NCBI RefSeq assembly: GCF_012395185.1
Contig: NZ_JAAZTU010000031.1
Location: forward strand, 1 to 46,888
DNA length: 46,888 nucleotides
Reading direction: 5' to 3'
Source of the DNA: Vibrio aestuarianus
GTDB lineage: Bacteria > Pseudomonadota > Gammaproteobacteria > Enterobacterales > Vibrionaceae
Shown one piece after another: positions 25,195 to 32,880 of this stretch (the stretch's first letter is position 1; every line of letters starts with the position of its first letter). A program made the translations under genes and the position numbers. The notes beneath the pieces were generated by a model. The model was given only the letters and a program-made list of their open reading frames with translations, was not told where the DNA came from and did no database searches.

Positions 25195-25226
25195 GAAAAG
25201 GCCCAGCCCTAATCAGCGGGCTGAGC
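25195..25226 (-). terminator. Hairpin between pstS and pstC, probable attenuator
   Basis: GCTCAGCCC and GGGCTGGGC (minus strand) form a 9-bp stem with one T-G pair, followed by CTTTTC. A leaky terminator here would give more PstS than permease, which the binding-protein system needs. Confidence 0.6.
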
Positions 25227-25247
25227 AAACTTAGAAATATAGTTTAA

Positions 25248-26069
25248 TTAGTTGATTGAAATGTAATGGTGGCCTTCAACCAACTGCTGAGCTTCTGCTG
25301 TAAGCATCCAATCTAAGAATTTTTGTGTTTCTGCAGAGGGTTGGCCTTTTTTGTACAGCACAAGGAAGGGACGAGCGACTTTATAAGAGCCGTTCTTCAC
25401 ATTTTCTACAGAGGCCGGTGTTCCATCAACCGCTAGCGCATGAACGGAACCATCTACCGTGCCTAAAGAGATGTAGCCAATAGCGTAAGGGTTAGATGCC
25501 ACCATGGTTTTCAAACCACCGTTACCATTGGCAACTTGTGCGCGTTGAGAAATGGCCGAAACAGTTTTACCTGAGATTTTTTTCTTCAGTGACATAATGT
25601 CTTCGAAAGCACCACGAGTACCCGATGCCGTATCACGAGTAATTGCGACAATAGGCTTGTCTTCACCACCAACTTGTTTCCAGTTGCTGATTTCACCTTT
25701 GTAAATCTCAGAAACTTGCTCTGCGGTCAGGCCTTTCACTTTGTTGCTTGGGTGAACAACGACGGCGATACCGTCACGAGCGACAACTTCTTCAACCAGT
25801 GACGCATCTTTTTCTGACTCTTTTAGGCTACGTGAAGACATGCCGATGTCAGCACTGCCATTTTTTGCCGCTTTGATACCTGCAGAAGAACCAGGGCCTT
25901 GAACTTCAATAAATACGTCCGAGTTTTTCTTCATGTATGTTTCAGAGAAAACTTCCATCAGTGGAGTAACGCTACTAGAACCAACTGCAGAAATTGTTTC
26001 TTTTGCGAAAACTGGGTTAACTGCTAATGCACCTAGAAGAGCGATTGCACCGATTACTGTCTTTTTCAT
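25248..26069 (-). CDS. pstS: Phosphate-binding protein PstS
   Basis: The periplasmic receptor for phosphate, 273 residues. The signal peptide MKKTVIGAIALLGALAVNPVFA precedes KETISAVGSSSVTPLMEVFSETY. The phosphate-binding loops are visible as GSSSVTPL, GSADIGMSSRSLKESE and TRDTASGTRGAFEDIM. ATG 26069 is used, 12 bp after AAGGAAA. The gene heads the pst operon behind a PhoB-type operator, so it should be induced in phosphate starvation. Confidence 0.94.
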   Translation of the reverse strand: MKKTVIGAIALLGALAVNPVFAKETISAVGSSSVTPLMEVFSETYMKKNSDVFIEVQGPGSSAGIKAAKNGSADIGMSSRSLKESEKDASLVEEVVARDGIAVVVHPSNKVKGLTAEQVSEIYKGEISNWKQVGGEDKPIVAITRDTASGTRGAFEDIMSLKKKISGKTVSAISQRAQVANGNGGLKTMVASNPYAIGYISLGTVDGSVHALAVDGTPASVENVKNGSYKVARPFLVLYKKGQPSAETQKFLDWMLTAEAQQLVEGHHYISIN

Positions 26070-26131
26070 CACAAATTTCCTTAAGAGGCTTTATTGCCGT
26101 TGTGTCTTGAACGAAGCTCACTTTAGGACTT

Positions 26132-26175
26132 AAATATGACAGTTGTGTTTCACTTAGTTGAAAACTAGATGACAG
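26132..26175 (-). promoter_or_regulatory. PhoB-type operator (pho boxes) of pstSCAB
   Basis: Two perfect copies of the 7-mer CTGTCAT lie on the minus strand at 26175-26169 and 26142-26136, exactly 33 bp apart, three turns of the 11-bp PhoB repeat. The unit between the first copy and the next (TTTTCAA at 26164-26158) is a degenerate match. The downstream copy ends about 65 bp before the pstS start, where the pho box replaces the -35 element in PhoB-dependent promoters. Confidence 0.7.
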
Positions 26176-26218
26176 AGTGAAATATTTCCTTAAAGGTAAG
26201 GATAACATTGAGCGTTTC

Positions 26219-26236
26219 GACTGATTACAATCAGTC
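26219..26236. repeat. 18-bp palindrome upstream of the pho boxes
   Basis: GACTGATT-AC-AATCAGTC is a perfect dyad with 8-bp arms, 43 bp upstream of the first CTGTCAT. It may be an additional operator; no known consensus fits. Confidence 0.45.
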
Positions 26237-26255
26237 CACGAAAAAAATAATTATT

Positions 26256-26292
26256 ATAAAACAAAAAGATAAAACAAAAAGATAAAACAAAA
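26256..26292. repeat. 13-bp tandem repeat, 2.8 copies
   Basis: The unit ATAAAACAAAAAG occurs at 26256-26268 and 26269-26281, followed by 11 bases of a third copy. It lies in the spacer between pstS and the helicase gene, about 80 bp upstream of the pho boxes, and gives spaced A-tracts. Copy number could vary between strains. Confidence 0.7.
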
Positions 26293-26377
26293 CCAACGAT
26301 AGAGAACTCATAAAAAACAAGTACAACACCGCGATAAATAATCAATGATGCAGATACCTAACATATTCATAAAATAC

Positions 26378-26405
26378 AAAAAAACCGCCACAACGGCGGT
26401 TTTTT
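26378..26405. terminator. Terminator of the DEAD-box helicase gene
   Basis: CCGCC / GGCGG extended by A/T pairs on both sides (loop ACAAC) gives a T-tract on either strand. It lies 20 bp beyond the helicase stop. Confidence 0.85.
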
Positions 26406-26424
26406 AAACATTGCTGACGGCAAA

Positions 26425-27771
26425 TTACTCATCGTCGACTTTAGGTGCCACTTTCTTTTTCGGTACAAATACCGCATCACCGACCGCCACATTTTGATAA
26501 AATGTTTTATCACGTTTAATCGGCTTCTTGTCTGTTTGCTTCGCTTTTGGTTTCGCAGTTTTACTCTTCGCAGAATGATTTTTCTTGAAAGCAGGTTTAC
26601 GCGGTTTTAAACCTGTAAATTTACCTTTAAGTCCTTCAAACACTGAAAATTCAATATCTTGTTGTAAGAATGCTTCGACACGTTTGAAGCTATCCCAATC
26701 TTTAGGACCCACTAATGAAATAGCATCACCTTTATTGCCCGCACGCCCCGTACGACCAACACGGTGCACGTATTCCTCTGTGTGTTTTGGCATATCAAAG
26801 TTGATAACATGAGTCACGTTAGCAATATCTAACCCGCGCGAAGCCACATCTGTTGTCACCAAAATTTTGAACACAGCACGTTCAAACTGGCTCATGATGG
26901 TATTACGTTGCGTTTGATTCAAGTTACCACTTAAAGCGATGGCTTTCAGTTTCTGTTCGTTCAGTTTTTCAGTTAGACGATCGGTGTCAGCACGCGTCGC
27001 GGTGAAGATAATCACCTGACGGTACTCCGCTTCTTCTAACGCTCGCTCTAGCAACGCTTCTTTATGATCTAAGTGATCACACAGATAAAACTTTTGGGTG
27101 ATATCTTTATGCTCTTCATTGGCAACACCAATTGAAATACGCTTCGGCTCTTTGAGAAGTTCAGTACCGAAATCATTAACTTGGCCATGATCTAGTGTTG
27201 CAGAGAACATTAATGTCTGGCGACGACGGTGGTTGGCCGCATTGTGAATGCGTCGTAACTCAGGTGAAAAACCGAGATCAAGCATGCGGTCAGCTTCATC
27301 TAAGATCAGCGTATCCAAACCATCCAAACGCAAAGAACGATGCTCTAGGTGGTCAGCTAAGCGTCCTGGAGTCGCAACGATAAAGCGTGGATAACGGCGC
27401 AAAGCTTTAACTTGATCATTGAAGTTTTCACCACCAACAATTAACGCAGCTTCATAGCTTAAACCACTCAACATGGTACGCAGTTCACCGTAAACTTGTT
27501 TGGCTAACTCACGAGTAGGTGCAAGAATAAGCGCTCTAGGATCTTTGGCAGACAGTGCTTTGGTCTTCAGAGATTTATGCAGCATAGGTAAAACGAAAGC
27601 TAACGTTTTGCCTGAACCAGTCTTAGAGGATGCCAACAAGTCTTTACCCATAATAGCGACTGGTATCGCTTTTTGTTGGATCCCTGTCGCCTGCTTAAAG
27701 TCATAATGTTTAAGTGTCTTCAACAAACGATTATCTAAGCCTAAATCTTTAAACTGCAAAGGATTCTCCAA
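26425..27771 (-). CDS. DEAD-box ATP-dependent RNA helicase
   Basis: The 448-residue enzyme remodels RNA, for example in ribosome assembly or mRNA decay. All motifs are present in order: the Q motif (FKDLGLDNRLLKTLKHYDFKQATGIQ region), ASSKTGSGKT, PTRELAKQ, ATPGRL, DEAD in LDEADRMLD, SAT, IIFTATRADTDRL, TTDVASRGLD and HRVGRTGRAG. After about residue 370 comes a long Lys-rich tail (KNHSAKSKTAKPKAKQTDKK) that should bind RNA nonspecifically. It resembles the RhlE/SrmB groups, but the exact orthology is not clear. It is monocistronic. Confidence 0.92.
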   Translation of the reverse strand: MENPLQFKDLGLDNRLLKTLKHYDFKQATGIQQKAIPVAIMGKDLLASSKTGSGKTLAFVLPMLHKSLKTKALSAKDPRALILAPTRELAKQVYGELRTMLSGLSYEAALIVGGENFNDQVKALRRYPRFIVATPGRLADHLEHRSLRLDGLDTLILDEADRMLDLGFSPELRRIHNAANHRRRQTLMFSATLDHGQVNDFGTELLKEPKRISIGVANEEHKDITQKFYLCDHLDHKEALLERALEEAEYRQVIIFTATRADTDRLTEKLNEQKLKAIALSGNLNQTQRNTIMSQFERAVFKILVTTDVASRGLDIANVTHVINFDMPKHTEEYVHRVGRTGRAGNKGDAISLVGPKDWDSFKRVEAFLQQDIEFSVFEGLKGKFTGLKPRKPAFKKNHSAKSKTAKPKAKQTDKKPIKRDKTFYQNVAVGDAVFVPKKKVAPKVDDE

Positions 27772-28143
27772 AAATTGTATGATTGCCGCAATATTGTGGG
27801 CAAGAGGTCAAAATGAAAACGCAATATGATAGCGCGAAAGGTGCTTAAATAGATAGAGATCACATAAAAATAATCAGCATCCGATAACGTAGCAACGATA
27901 CTCAATCAGCAACCGTTGCAAGGGTGCTCCAATAATTTAAATGCCAATCAAATAGATAAAACGCTCTTAATTATGAGACATTGCTTTCATTAACCAGCAC
28001 CAAATTGAAATTCTTGGATTATTTTGACGTTCATCTAGTGTGTGAACGTTAAAATTGCGTCTACAATTGAATACGTCACTATATGATGTTTTAGAAAAGT
28101 ATAGGGCGTTATAGGTAATTATCTTACAAACAAGGAGTTCATA
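27772..28143. other. Divergent intergenic region, helicase / lpp
   Basis: The 372 bp hold the promoters of the helicase gene and lpp. Close to lpp lies the dyad ACGTTCA-N9-TGAACGT (28027-28049), overlapping a TTGACG that could be a -35. A short palindrome GCAAC-C-GTTGC is at 27909-27919. I find no terminator, so no small RNA can be supported. Confidence 0.4.
28027..28049 (+). promoter_or_regulatory. Candidate operator upstream of lpp
   Basis: Perfect 7-bp arms ACGTTCA and TGAACGT are separated by 9 bp and overlap TTGACG (28025-28030). It lies about 95 bp before the lpp start. The binding protein is unknown. Confidence 0.35.
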
Positions 28144-28410
28144 ATGAACAAAATGTTAATTGCAGCGGCAGCGTCTTCTGTACTTCTACTTGCTGGTTGT
28201 GCATCTGGCCCTGAAGAAGAAATGGCTAAAATGGACGAACTTACTAACAAAGTTAGTGAGCTAAGTGACCAAATCTCAGCACTACAGAGCGAACAATCTA
28301 TGCTCGCTTCTAAAGTAAACCAAGCTGCTGATGCTTCCGCAGCGGCGCAAGAAGAAGCGGCTCGTGCTAATGAGCGTATCGATAACATTGCTCAGTCATA
28401 CACTAAATAA
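28144..28410 (+). CDS. lpp: Major outer-membrane lipoprotein (Braun lipoprotein, Lpp)
   Basis: Lpp tethers the outer membrane to peptidoglycan. The 88-residue precursor has a lipoprotein signal with lipobox LAGC (Cys19 becomes acylated), then a heptad-patterned alpha-helical region (MAKMDELTNKVSELSDQISALQ...) that forms the trimeric coiled coil. It ends in SYTK; the C-terminal lysine is the residue that L,D-transpeptidases link to diaminopimelate. An ideal AAGGAG precedes the start, and codon use is that of a highly expressed gene. The adjacent convergent gene encodes such a transpeptidase. Confidence 0.93.
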   Translation: MNKMLIAAAASSVLLLAGCASGPEEEMAKMDELTNKVSELSDQISALQSEQSMLASKVNQAADASAAAQEEAARANERIDNIAQSYTK

Positions 28411-28442
28411 TCACGTCGACTAAGTGATTACATTGTTATCAA

Positions 28443-28466
28443 AAGGCCTGTTTCAAAGCAGGCCTT
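28443..28466 (+). terminator. Terminator-like hairpin after lpp
   Basis: AAGGCCTG / CAGGCCTT form an 8-bp perfect stem with an 8-base loop 32 bp after the stop. The T-tract is short (TTATTACTA). Confidence 0.65.
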
Positions 28467-28471
28467 ATTAC

Positions 28472-28578
28472 TACCCCAAACAACTTAAAGTTGCAGGTAG
28501 ACAGCAAGTGAGTACATCCCCATGAGCAGAGATAAACTATGTGGTTGGAGTGAGCGAACGTAGCCAACACCGCCGCTA
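28472..28578 (+). repeat. ERIC-type intergenic repeat, copy A
   Basis: This segment shares the core CATCCC(C)ATGAGCA...GATAAACT...TTGG and GTAGCCAACACCGC with the copy at 42465-42580 and resembles the ERIC/IRU element (TGAGCGA...GCCAACGC) of enterics and vibrios. It starts with TACCCCAAACAACTT and loses similarity at the right end, a few bases before the L,D-transpeptidase stop codon. The two copies are in the same orientation. Confidence 0.75.
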
Positions 28579-28582
28579 TATT

Positions 28583-29503
28583 TTAATAGATAACCTCAAA
28601 GAAATCTGGCGCTACAATCTCAACCGGCACGCCATTTTGTGCCAGTATTACTGCTCTTGCCTTTGCATCGGACTGACCAAACTCCTCTAACCACCAACTG
28701 AGTTCTTGTGGGATAACTAACGCCTTTTTACTGCCATTGCTACGGGTTAATGGTTCATGAGCTTCAAGAAAAACACTGCGATCGGGCTCTAACGCCACCT
28801 TTATTGGTTCGTCAATCACTCGAACTTTTTCACCACGTTGCACTTGATTAAAAAGCCATTCAATATCCTTTGGATCCATACGGATGCACCCTGAACTCAC
28901 CCGCAAACCGATACCAAAATCTTTATTGGTGCCGTGAATGAGGTAGTCACCAGCACCATATGCCAAACGTAGTGCATACTCACCTAGGGGATTATCGGGA
29001 CCAGCTGGTACTACAGCAGGAAGCTCTATACCTTTTTCTTGATATTCTTTGCGTATCGATTGAGGTGGCGTCCATGTTGGGTTTGGGCGTTTTTGACTAA
29101 TAGAGGTTTCCATCTCTGGCGTATCACGGCCAATTCGACCAATACCGACAGGGAAAATGTGTACCTTGCGAATGTCAGGCTCAAAATAATACAAACGCAG
29201 TTCAGCTAAGTTGATCACTATCCCTTCGTAAGGGACATGTGGCAGAATAATTTGTGACGGAATGGTTAACACAAAATCTTGCTGTGGCAAGAAAGGATCA
29301 ACCCCTTTATTCGCAGCCATTAAAGACAAAAAGCCAATATCGTATTGTTTGGCAATTTCAGCTAACGTTTCACCTTTCTCAACCACATGGTATTGAGTGC
29401 GCCCAACTAAACTGCTGCCATCGGCAGGAAAGTCGTAAGACGCAGCAAATAGCGCAGAGTTTAACCCCCAACAGCAACAAAACATAAGTAGCTTACGTAA
29501 CAT
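28583..29503 (-). CDS. L,D-transpeptidase (ErfK/YbiS/YkuD family) with LysM domain
   Basis: This periplasmic enzyme attaches Lpp to, or cross-links, peptidoglycan through a cysteine nucleophile. The 306 residues show a signal peptide (LLMFCCCWGLNSALFA), a LysM domain (about 37-83, QYHVVEKGETLAEIAKQYDI) and a YkuD domain with PVGIGRIGRDTPEM, IHGTNKDFGIGLRVSSGCIRM (catalytic His and Cys) and NPLGEYALRL. The C-terminal extension of some 70 residues is typical of the ErfK group. Its neighbour lpp supplies a matching substrate. It begins 5 bp after the photolyase stop without a clear ribosome-binding site, so it is probably translated by coupling within the ybgA-merR-phr operon. Confidence 0.9.
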   Translation of the reverse strand: MLRKLLMFCCCWGLNSALFAASYDFPADGSSLVGRTQYHVVEKGETLAEIAKQYDIGFLSLMAANKGVDPFLPQQDFVLTIPSQIILPHVPYEGIVINLAELRLYYFEPDIRKVHIFPVGIGRIGRDTPEMETSISQKRPNPTWTPPQSIRKEYQEKGIELPAVVPAGPDNPLGEYALRLAYGAGDYLIHGTNKDFGIGLRVSSGCIRMDPKDIEWLFNQVQRGEKVRVIDEPIKVALEPDRSVFLEAHEPLTRSNGSKKALVIPQELSWWLEEFGQSDAKARAVILAQNGVPVEIVAPDFFEVIY

Positions 29504-29508
29504 GGTGA

Positions 29509-30921
29509 TCAGTTATCCTTAGCTTCTTTATAAAGTCTCAAGGTTATCTCTCTTTCTACTTTGTGATCAACCATTGGCGCTGGATATGACAATGAGTTGA
29601 CAGCAGGTGACTTCCACGGAGTATGAATAAGCTGATTGCTCAACGACGCAAGTTCTGGCACCCAGTGACGAATAAACGTTCCTTGTGGATCAAATCGCTC
29701 ACCTTGACTGGTTGGATTAAAAATCCGAAAGTAAGGTTGGCCATCGCATCCCGTTGAAGCACACCACTGCCAGCCACCATTGTTTGCTGCATAATCGCCA
29801 TCAACAAGCATTTGCATAAAGTAGCGCTCACCCAGTCGCCAATCAATGTGTAAATCCTTGGTTAAAAAGCTTGCAACAACCATTCTTAATCGGTTGTGCA
29901 TCCAGCCAGTTTGGTTTAGTTGGCGCATCGCTGCGTCAACGATTGGAAATCCAGTTTGCCCCAACTTCCAACGTTCAAATGCTGCGGGATTATCCCACCA
30001 TTCAAGCTGGGATCCCCACACTACGAAATCTTTGCTTTTACACAAATCCGGTCTGAACACAATGAGATGTTGATAAAATTCACGCCATACCAGTTCACTA
30101 AGCCAGGTTTGAGCACCTTCAGATAATACGCCGCTGTACGACTCAGCGTATAATCTCGCCATACATTGACGTGCAGAAAGAGCACCAATCGCGAGGTAGG
30201 GAGAAAGAGAACTCGTCGACTCCCTAGCAGGGAAATCACGCTCTTGCTGATAATTCTCGACTCTATCACGACAAAATTGTCTTAATTGCCCACGTATGGA
30301 ATCAAAATCCACAGCCCAGTGCTCACTGCTAATACGCGTAAAAGAAAATACGCACTGATCTCCCCACAACTCCTTGGCATATTGCTTTGGGTTGGCATGA
30401 CGCGCAGCCGGCTTAGCTGAAACAATTTGGGGAATTGTCACCTGTGATAACCAAGCACGCTTAAAAGGAGTAAATACTTTGAAGTGCTCGCCTTGTTTAT
30501 TAATAACACTACGCGGAGCCAGAATGCACTTATCATCAAATTCACTCCAATTAATATCGCTTTGCCCGCATAACGTTCTCGCGCTTAAATCACGTGCCAA
30601 TTCGTTGATTTCGTAATCTCGATTGACCACAACCTCATCAACGTTTAGCTGCTGTGCGAGATCAACCACAGTTTGCGACGCCTGCGTATAGTTGCCCACT
30701 TCACGATAAAGCAACGGAATGTTCAGTACTTCCAGTTCGCGTTGAAGTTCAAATAAACGGCGGTAGATAAAATCTGCCTGCATAGGGGCCATATGATGTT
30801 TTTGCCACTGCGTTGGTGTCGCGACAAATACTGCAATCACAGGCTCACCTGAATTGATGGCATAGTTCAACGCTGTATTATCAACGGCACGCAAATCACG
30901 CCGCAACCATATTAGTTTCAT
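29509..30921 (-). CDS. phr: Deoxyribodipyrimidine (CPD) photolyase, class I
   Basis: The flavoprotein repairs UV-induced cyclobutane pyrimidine dimers with blue light. The 470 residues have the N-terminal antenna-binding Rossmann domain (MKLIWLRRDLRAVDNTAL) and the FAD domain with WLSELVWREFYQHLI, TGFPIVDAAMRQLNQTGWMHNRLRMVVASFLTKDLHIDWRLGERYFMQMLVDGDYAANNGGWQWCASTGCDGQPYFRIFNP. These are diagnostic of CPD photolyase rather than cryptochrome. It is third in the operon ybgA-merR-phr-ldt, 17 bp after merR. Confidence 0.95.
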   Translation of the reverse strand: MKLIWLRRDLRAVDNTALNYAINSGEPVIAVFVATPTQWQKHHMAPMQADFIYRRLFELQRELEVLNIPLLYREVGNYTQASQTVVDLAQQLNVDEVVVNRDYEINELARDLSARTLCGQSDINWSEFDDKCILAPRSVINKQGEHFKVFTPFKRAWLSQVTIPQIVSAKPAARHANPKQYAKELWGDQCVFSFTRISSEHWAVDFDSIRGQLRQFCRDRVENYQQERDFPARESTSSLSPYLAIGALSARQCMARLYAESYSGVLSEGAQTWLSELVWREFYQHLIVFRPDLCKSKDFVVWGSQLEWWDNPAAFERWKLGQTGFPIVDAAMRQLNQTGWMHNRLRMVVASFLTKDLHIDWRLGERYFMQMLVDGDYAANNGGWQWCASTGCDGQPYFRIFNPTSQGERFDPQGTFIRHWVPELASLSNQLIHTPWKSPAVNSLSYPAPMVDHKVEREITLRLYKEAKDN

Positions 30922-30938
30922 GCTACATCCTTGAACTT

Positions 30939-31739
30939 TTACGTAAGGGAAGTGTGTAAACGACAGATCACTTCAGACAGAGATAGCTTATTAGCTAACT
31001 GCTGCTGTAATTTTTCTAACGCGTTGATTTGGTGATCAGGCAAAGAGCGATTTGCAAAAACTGCAATGTGTTGGTAAGAAGGTAAAGCCTCATGACCAAC
31101 CAGAGCGGTGATGTCTTCAACACCGTCTAACACCGTCACGTTATAGCCCGCTTCAGACTTACTCACAAACCACAACCAAGCCAAAATACTGGACATAGGA
31201 TCAAGACTGACACACAAGCACTTACCTTTAGTCGCCGCTTTATTTTCTGACTCAATAATTGAACTTAATTTGCTGATCATTAGTGATTGAAACAACCCTT
31301 TATGTAAGGTACGTAATGGGCCTTTTACTCGTTCAAGCGCATCGATCATTGGGAATACAAACTGCTGTTCAACAATATCCAGCGGGTACTCTTTTAATAC
31401 CGTCGCAATAGTCGATTCGGCTTTACCTTTATTGAGTTCTACTAATGCCTGCAGAAGGGTTTCTTGTTCTTGTAGCTCAACTTGCTCGCTCGGCAGATCT
31501 TGGTGAAGATTTTCACTTCCTTCAAGCAGTGCACTGACTTTGCCAATAGAAACGCCTTTCGCAAGCCAACCTTGAATAACTCGGATGGTCGCGATGTTCT
31601 CCTCAGAATAAAGGCGATGCCCTTTTTCAGTTCGTTTCGGCTGAATGAGGTGATAGCGCCGCTGCCACGCTCGTAACGTAACGGGCTTAACCCCTGTAAT
31701 ATCGGCAACTTCTCTAATTGCGTAAAGTTTTGCTGTCAT
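30939..31739 (-). CDS. MerR-family regulator with degenerate B12-binding-like domain
   Basis: The 266 residues begin with a MerR winged helix (YAIREVADITGVKPVTLRAWQRRYHLIQPKRTEKGHRLYSEENI, 5-49) of the CarH/LitR type, then a helical bundle and a Rossmann-like C-terminal domain (LCVSLDPMSSILAWLWFVSKSEAGYNVTVLDGVEDI). CarH-type photoreceptors bind adenosylcobalamin through a WX9EH motif and a DxHxxG loop; both are missing here, so a B12-independent mechanism is likely. The gene lies between ybgA and phr, and two identical-looking dyads precede the operon, pointing to autoregulation and control of photolyase. From memory it equals VCA0056, linked to the blue-light response of V. cholerae. Confidence 0.85.
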   Translation of the reverse strand: MTAKLYAIREVADITGVKPVTLRAWQRRYHLIQPKRTEKGHRLYSEENIATIRVIQGWLAKGVSIGKVSALLEGSENLHQDLPSEQVELQEQETLLQALVELNKGKAESTIATVLKEYPLDIVEQQFVFPMIDALERVKGPLRTLHKGLFQSLMISKLSSIIESENKAATKGKCLCVSLDPMSSILAWLWFVSKSEAGYNVTVLDGVEDITALVGHEALPSYQHIAVFANRSLPDHQINALEKLQQQLANKLSLSEVICRLHTSLT

Positions 31740-31742
31740 CGT

Positions 31743-32696
31743 TTACAGTCCATAACGTAGTCTTAATTGTTGCGGATAAGGTTCAAAGTAATGCTGCTGC
31801 TCTAGATATCCATCTGGGTACATTTTCAGGTAATGCTTGAGTAAAGTCAGCGGCGCTAACAACGGCAACAGACCCGTGCGGTAATCATCAATTACTTGTG
31901 CCAATTCCGCCTTTTGTTCTTTAGTTAAAGAGCGTTTGAAATAACCTTGAAGGTGCATAAGAACATTGGTGTTATTTTTGCGGCTGGCTCTGTTTTTGAG
32001 CGCTTCCATCAAACCCAAGCGGTATTCATTAATAAAGTCTTGAGGTTGGTACTGTTTAATATTGGCCACTAAACGACCTAACTCTTTGTATGACTCAGGG
32101 TGATGCGCCATTAAAGTGAGCTTGTAGCGAGAATGAAATGCGACAACCTTGCCGGGTGTAGCCTGTTCACCCATCGATTGATAAAAGTCATGCAAACAAT
32201 AAACACGAGTGATGAAATTCTCTCTCAACACGGGGTCATGTAAGCGTCCATCTTCTTCAACGGGTAACCACGGCATCTTGCGCATTAAAGTCTCGGTATA
32301 TAGCCCAACCCCTTCTTTGTCAGCCCGTTGATGTTTGTACACTTTTACTCGTTCCATACCGCAAGTCGGCGATTTTGCACAGACGATATAACCACATAAA
32401 TTCATCGGTTCAAGCTCATCAACTTTTCGCTCTGAAAATTCATACATACTTTGGGTATAGTCTTTGCTCGCGTCTTTGGTTTCAACCAAAGCAACCCGTT
32501 CTTCATTAGAGACAAGACGAATCGTTGGTCGCGGGACACTCAAGCCAATCCCCACTTCTGGACATACTGGTACAAAAGAGAAATAACTCGACAGCTCTTG
32601 CGTGACAAATACGCTTGCTTTGTGACCGGAATCAAAACGTACATTCTCGCCAAGTACACAAGCACTGATACCGATACGAATTTCTGAATTACTCAT
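31743..32696 (-). CDS. DUF523-DUF1722 fusion protein (YbgA-like)
   Basis: The 317 residues join an N-terminal DUF523 domain (about 1-150) to a C-terminal DUF1722/YbgA domain (about 190-310, PGKVVAFHSRYKLTLMAHHPESYKELGRLV). DUF523 keeps Cys13 (SACVLG), Cys45 (PVCPEVGIG) and Cys112 (SPTCG), the positions that hold an iron-sulfur cluster in the thiouracil desulfurase TudS of the same family. E. coli ybgA also precedes the photolyase gene, so the association is old, but its role is not known. ATG 32696 is chosen because GAGGGTGG precedes it; an ATG at 32708 adds four residues. Confidence 0.85.
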   Translation of the reverse strand: MSNSEIRIGISACVLGENVRFDSGHKASVFVTQELSSYFSFVPVCPEVGIGLSVPRPTIRLVSNEERVALVETKDASKDYTQSMYEFSERKVDELEPMNLCGYIVCAKSPTCGMERVKVYKHQRADKEGVGLYTETLMRKMPWLPVEEDGRLHDPVLRENFITRVYCLHDFYQSMGEQATPGKVVAFHSRYKLTLMAHHPESYKELGRLVANIKQYQPQDFINEYRLGLMEALKNRASRKNNTNVLMHLQGYFKRSLTKEQKAELAQVIDDYRTGLLPLLAPLTLLKHYLKMYPDGYLEQQHYFEPYPQQLRLRYGL

Positions 32697-32718
32697 AGCC
32701 ACCCTCATAGATAATAGG

Positions 32719-32741
32719 TATACAAAAACATTTCTTGTATA
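32719..32741 (-). promoter_or_regulatory. MerR-type operator 1 of the ybgA-merR-phr-ldt operon
   Basis: TATACAA-N9-TTGTATA is a perfect 23-bp dyad 22 bp before the ybgA start. On the minus strand the right arm supplies TATACA, a good -10, with a weak -35 TTTAGT 17 bp upstream, so bound protein would cover the promoter. Confidence 0.65.
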
Positions 32742-32765
32742 ACTTATAGCACAACAAAACTAAAC

Positions 32766-32788
32766 TATACAAAAAAAAATATTGTACA
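32766..32788 (-). promoter_or_regulatory. MerR-type operator 2 of the ybgA-merR-phr-ldt operon
   Basis: TATACAA-N9-TTGTACA has the same arms and the same 9-bp spacer as operator 1, with one mismatch. The centres of the two dyads are 47 bp apart. Confidence 0.6.
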
Positions 32789-32880
32789 AATAAAGAAAAC
32801 GTTTACTCAAATCGATTGCCTTAGCACTTTCAACATTTTTGGTTATCAATGGAGTTAGATAAGATGATAAGAACCCATTT

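Noticed and set aside
27772..28143. A small RNA in the long spacer upstream of lpp
   Set aside because: No terminator and no strong nested hairpins; only short palindromes.
28119..28388. A minus-strand reading frame opposite lpp
   Set aside because: It mirrors the coding pattern of lpp, has no ribosome-binding site and no family resemblance.
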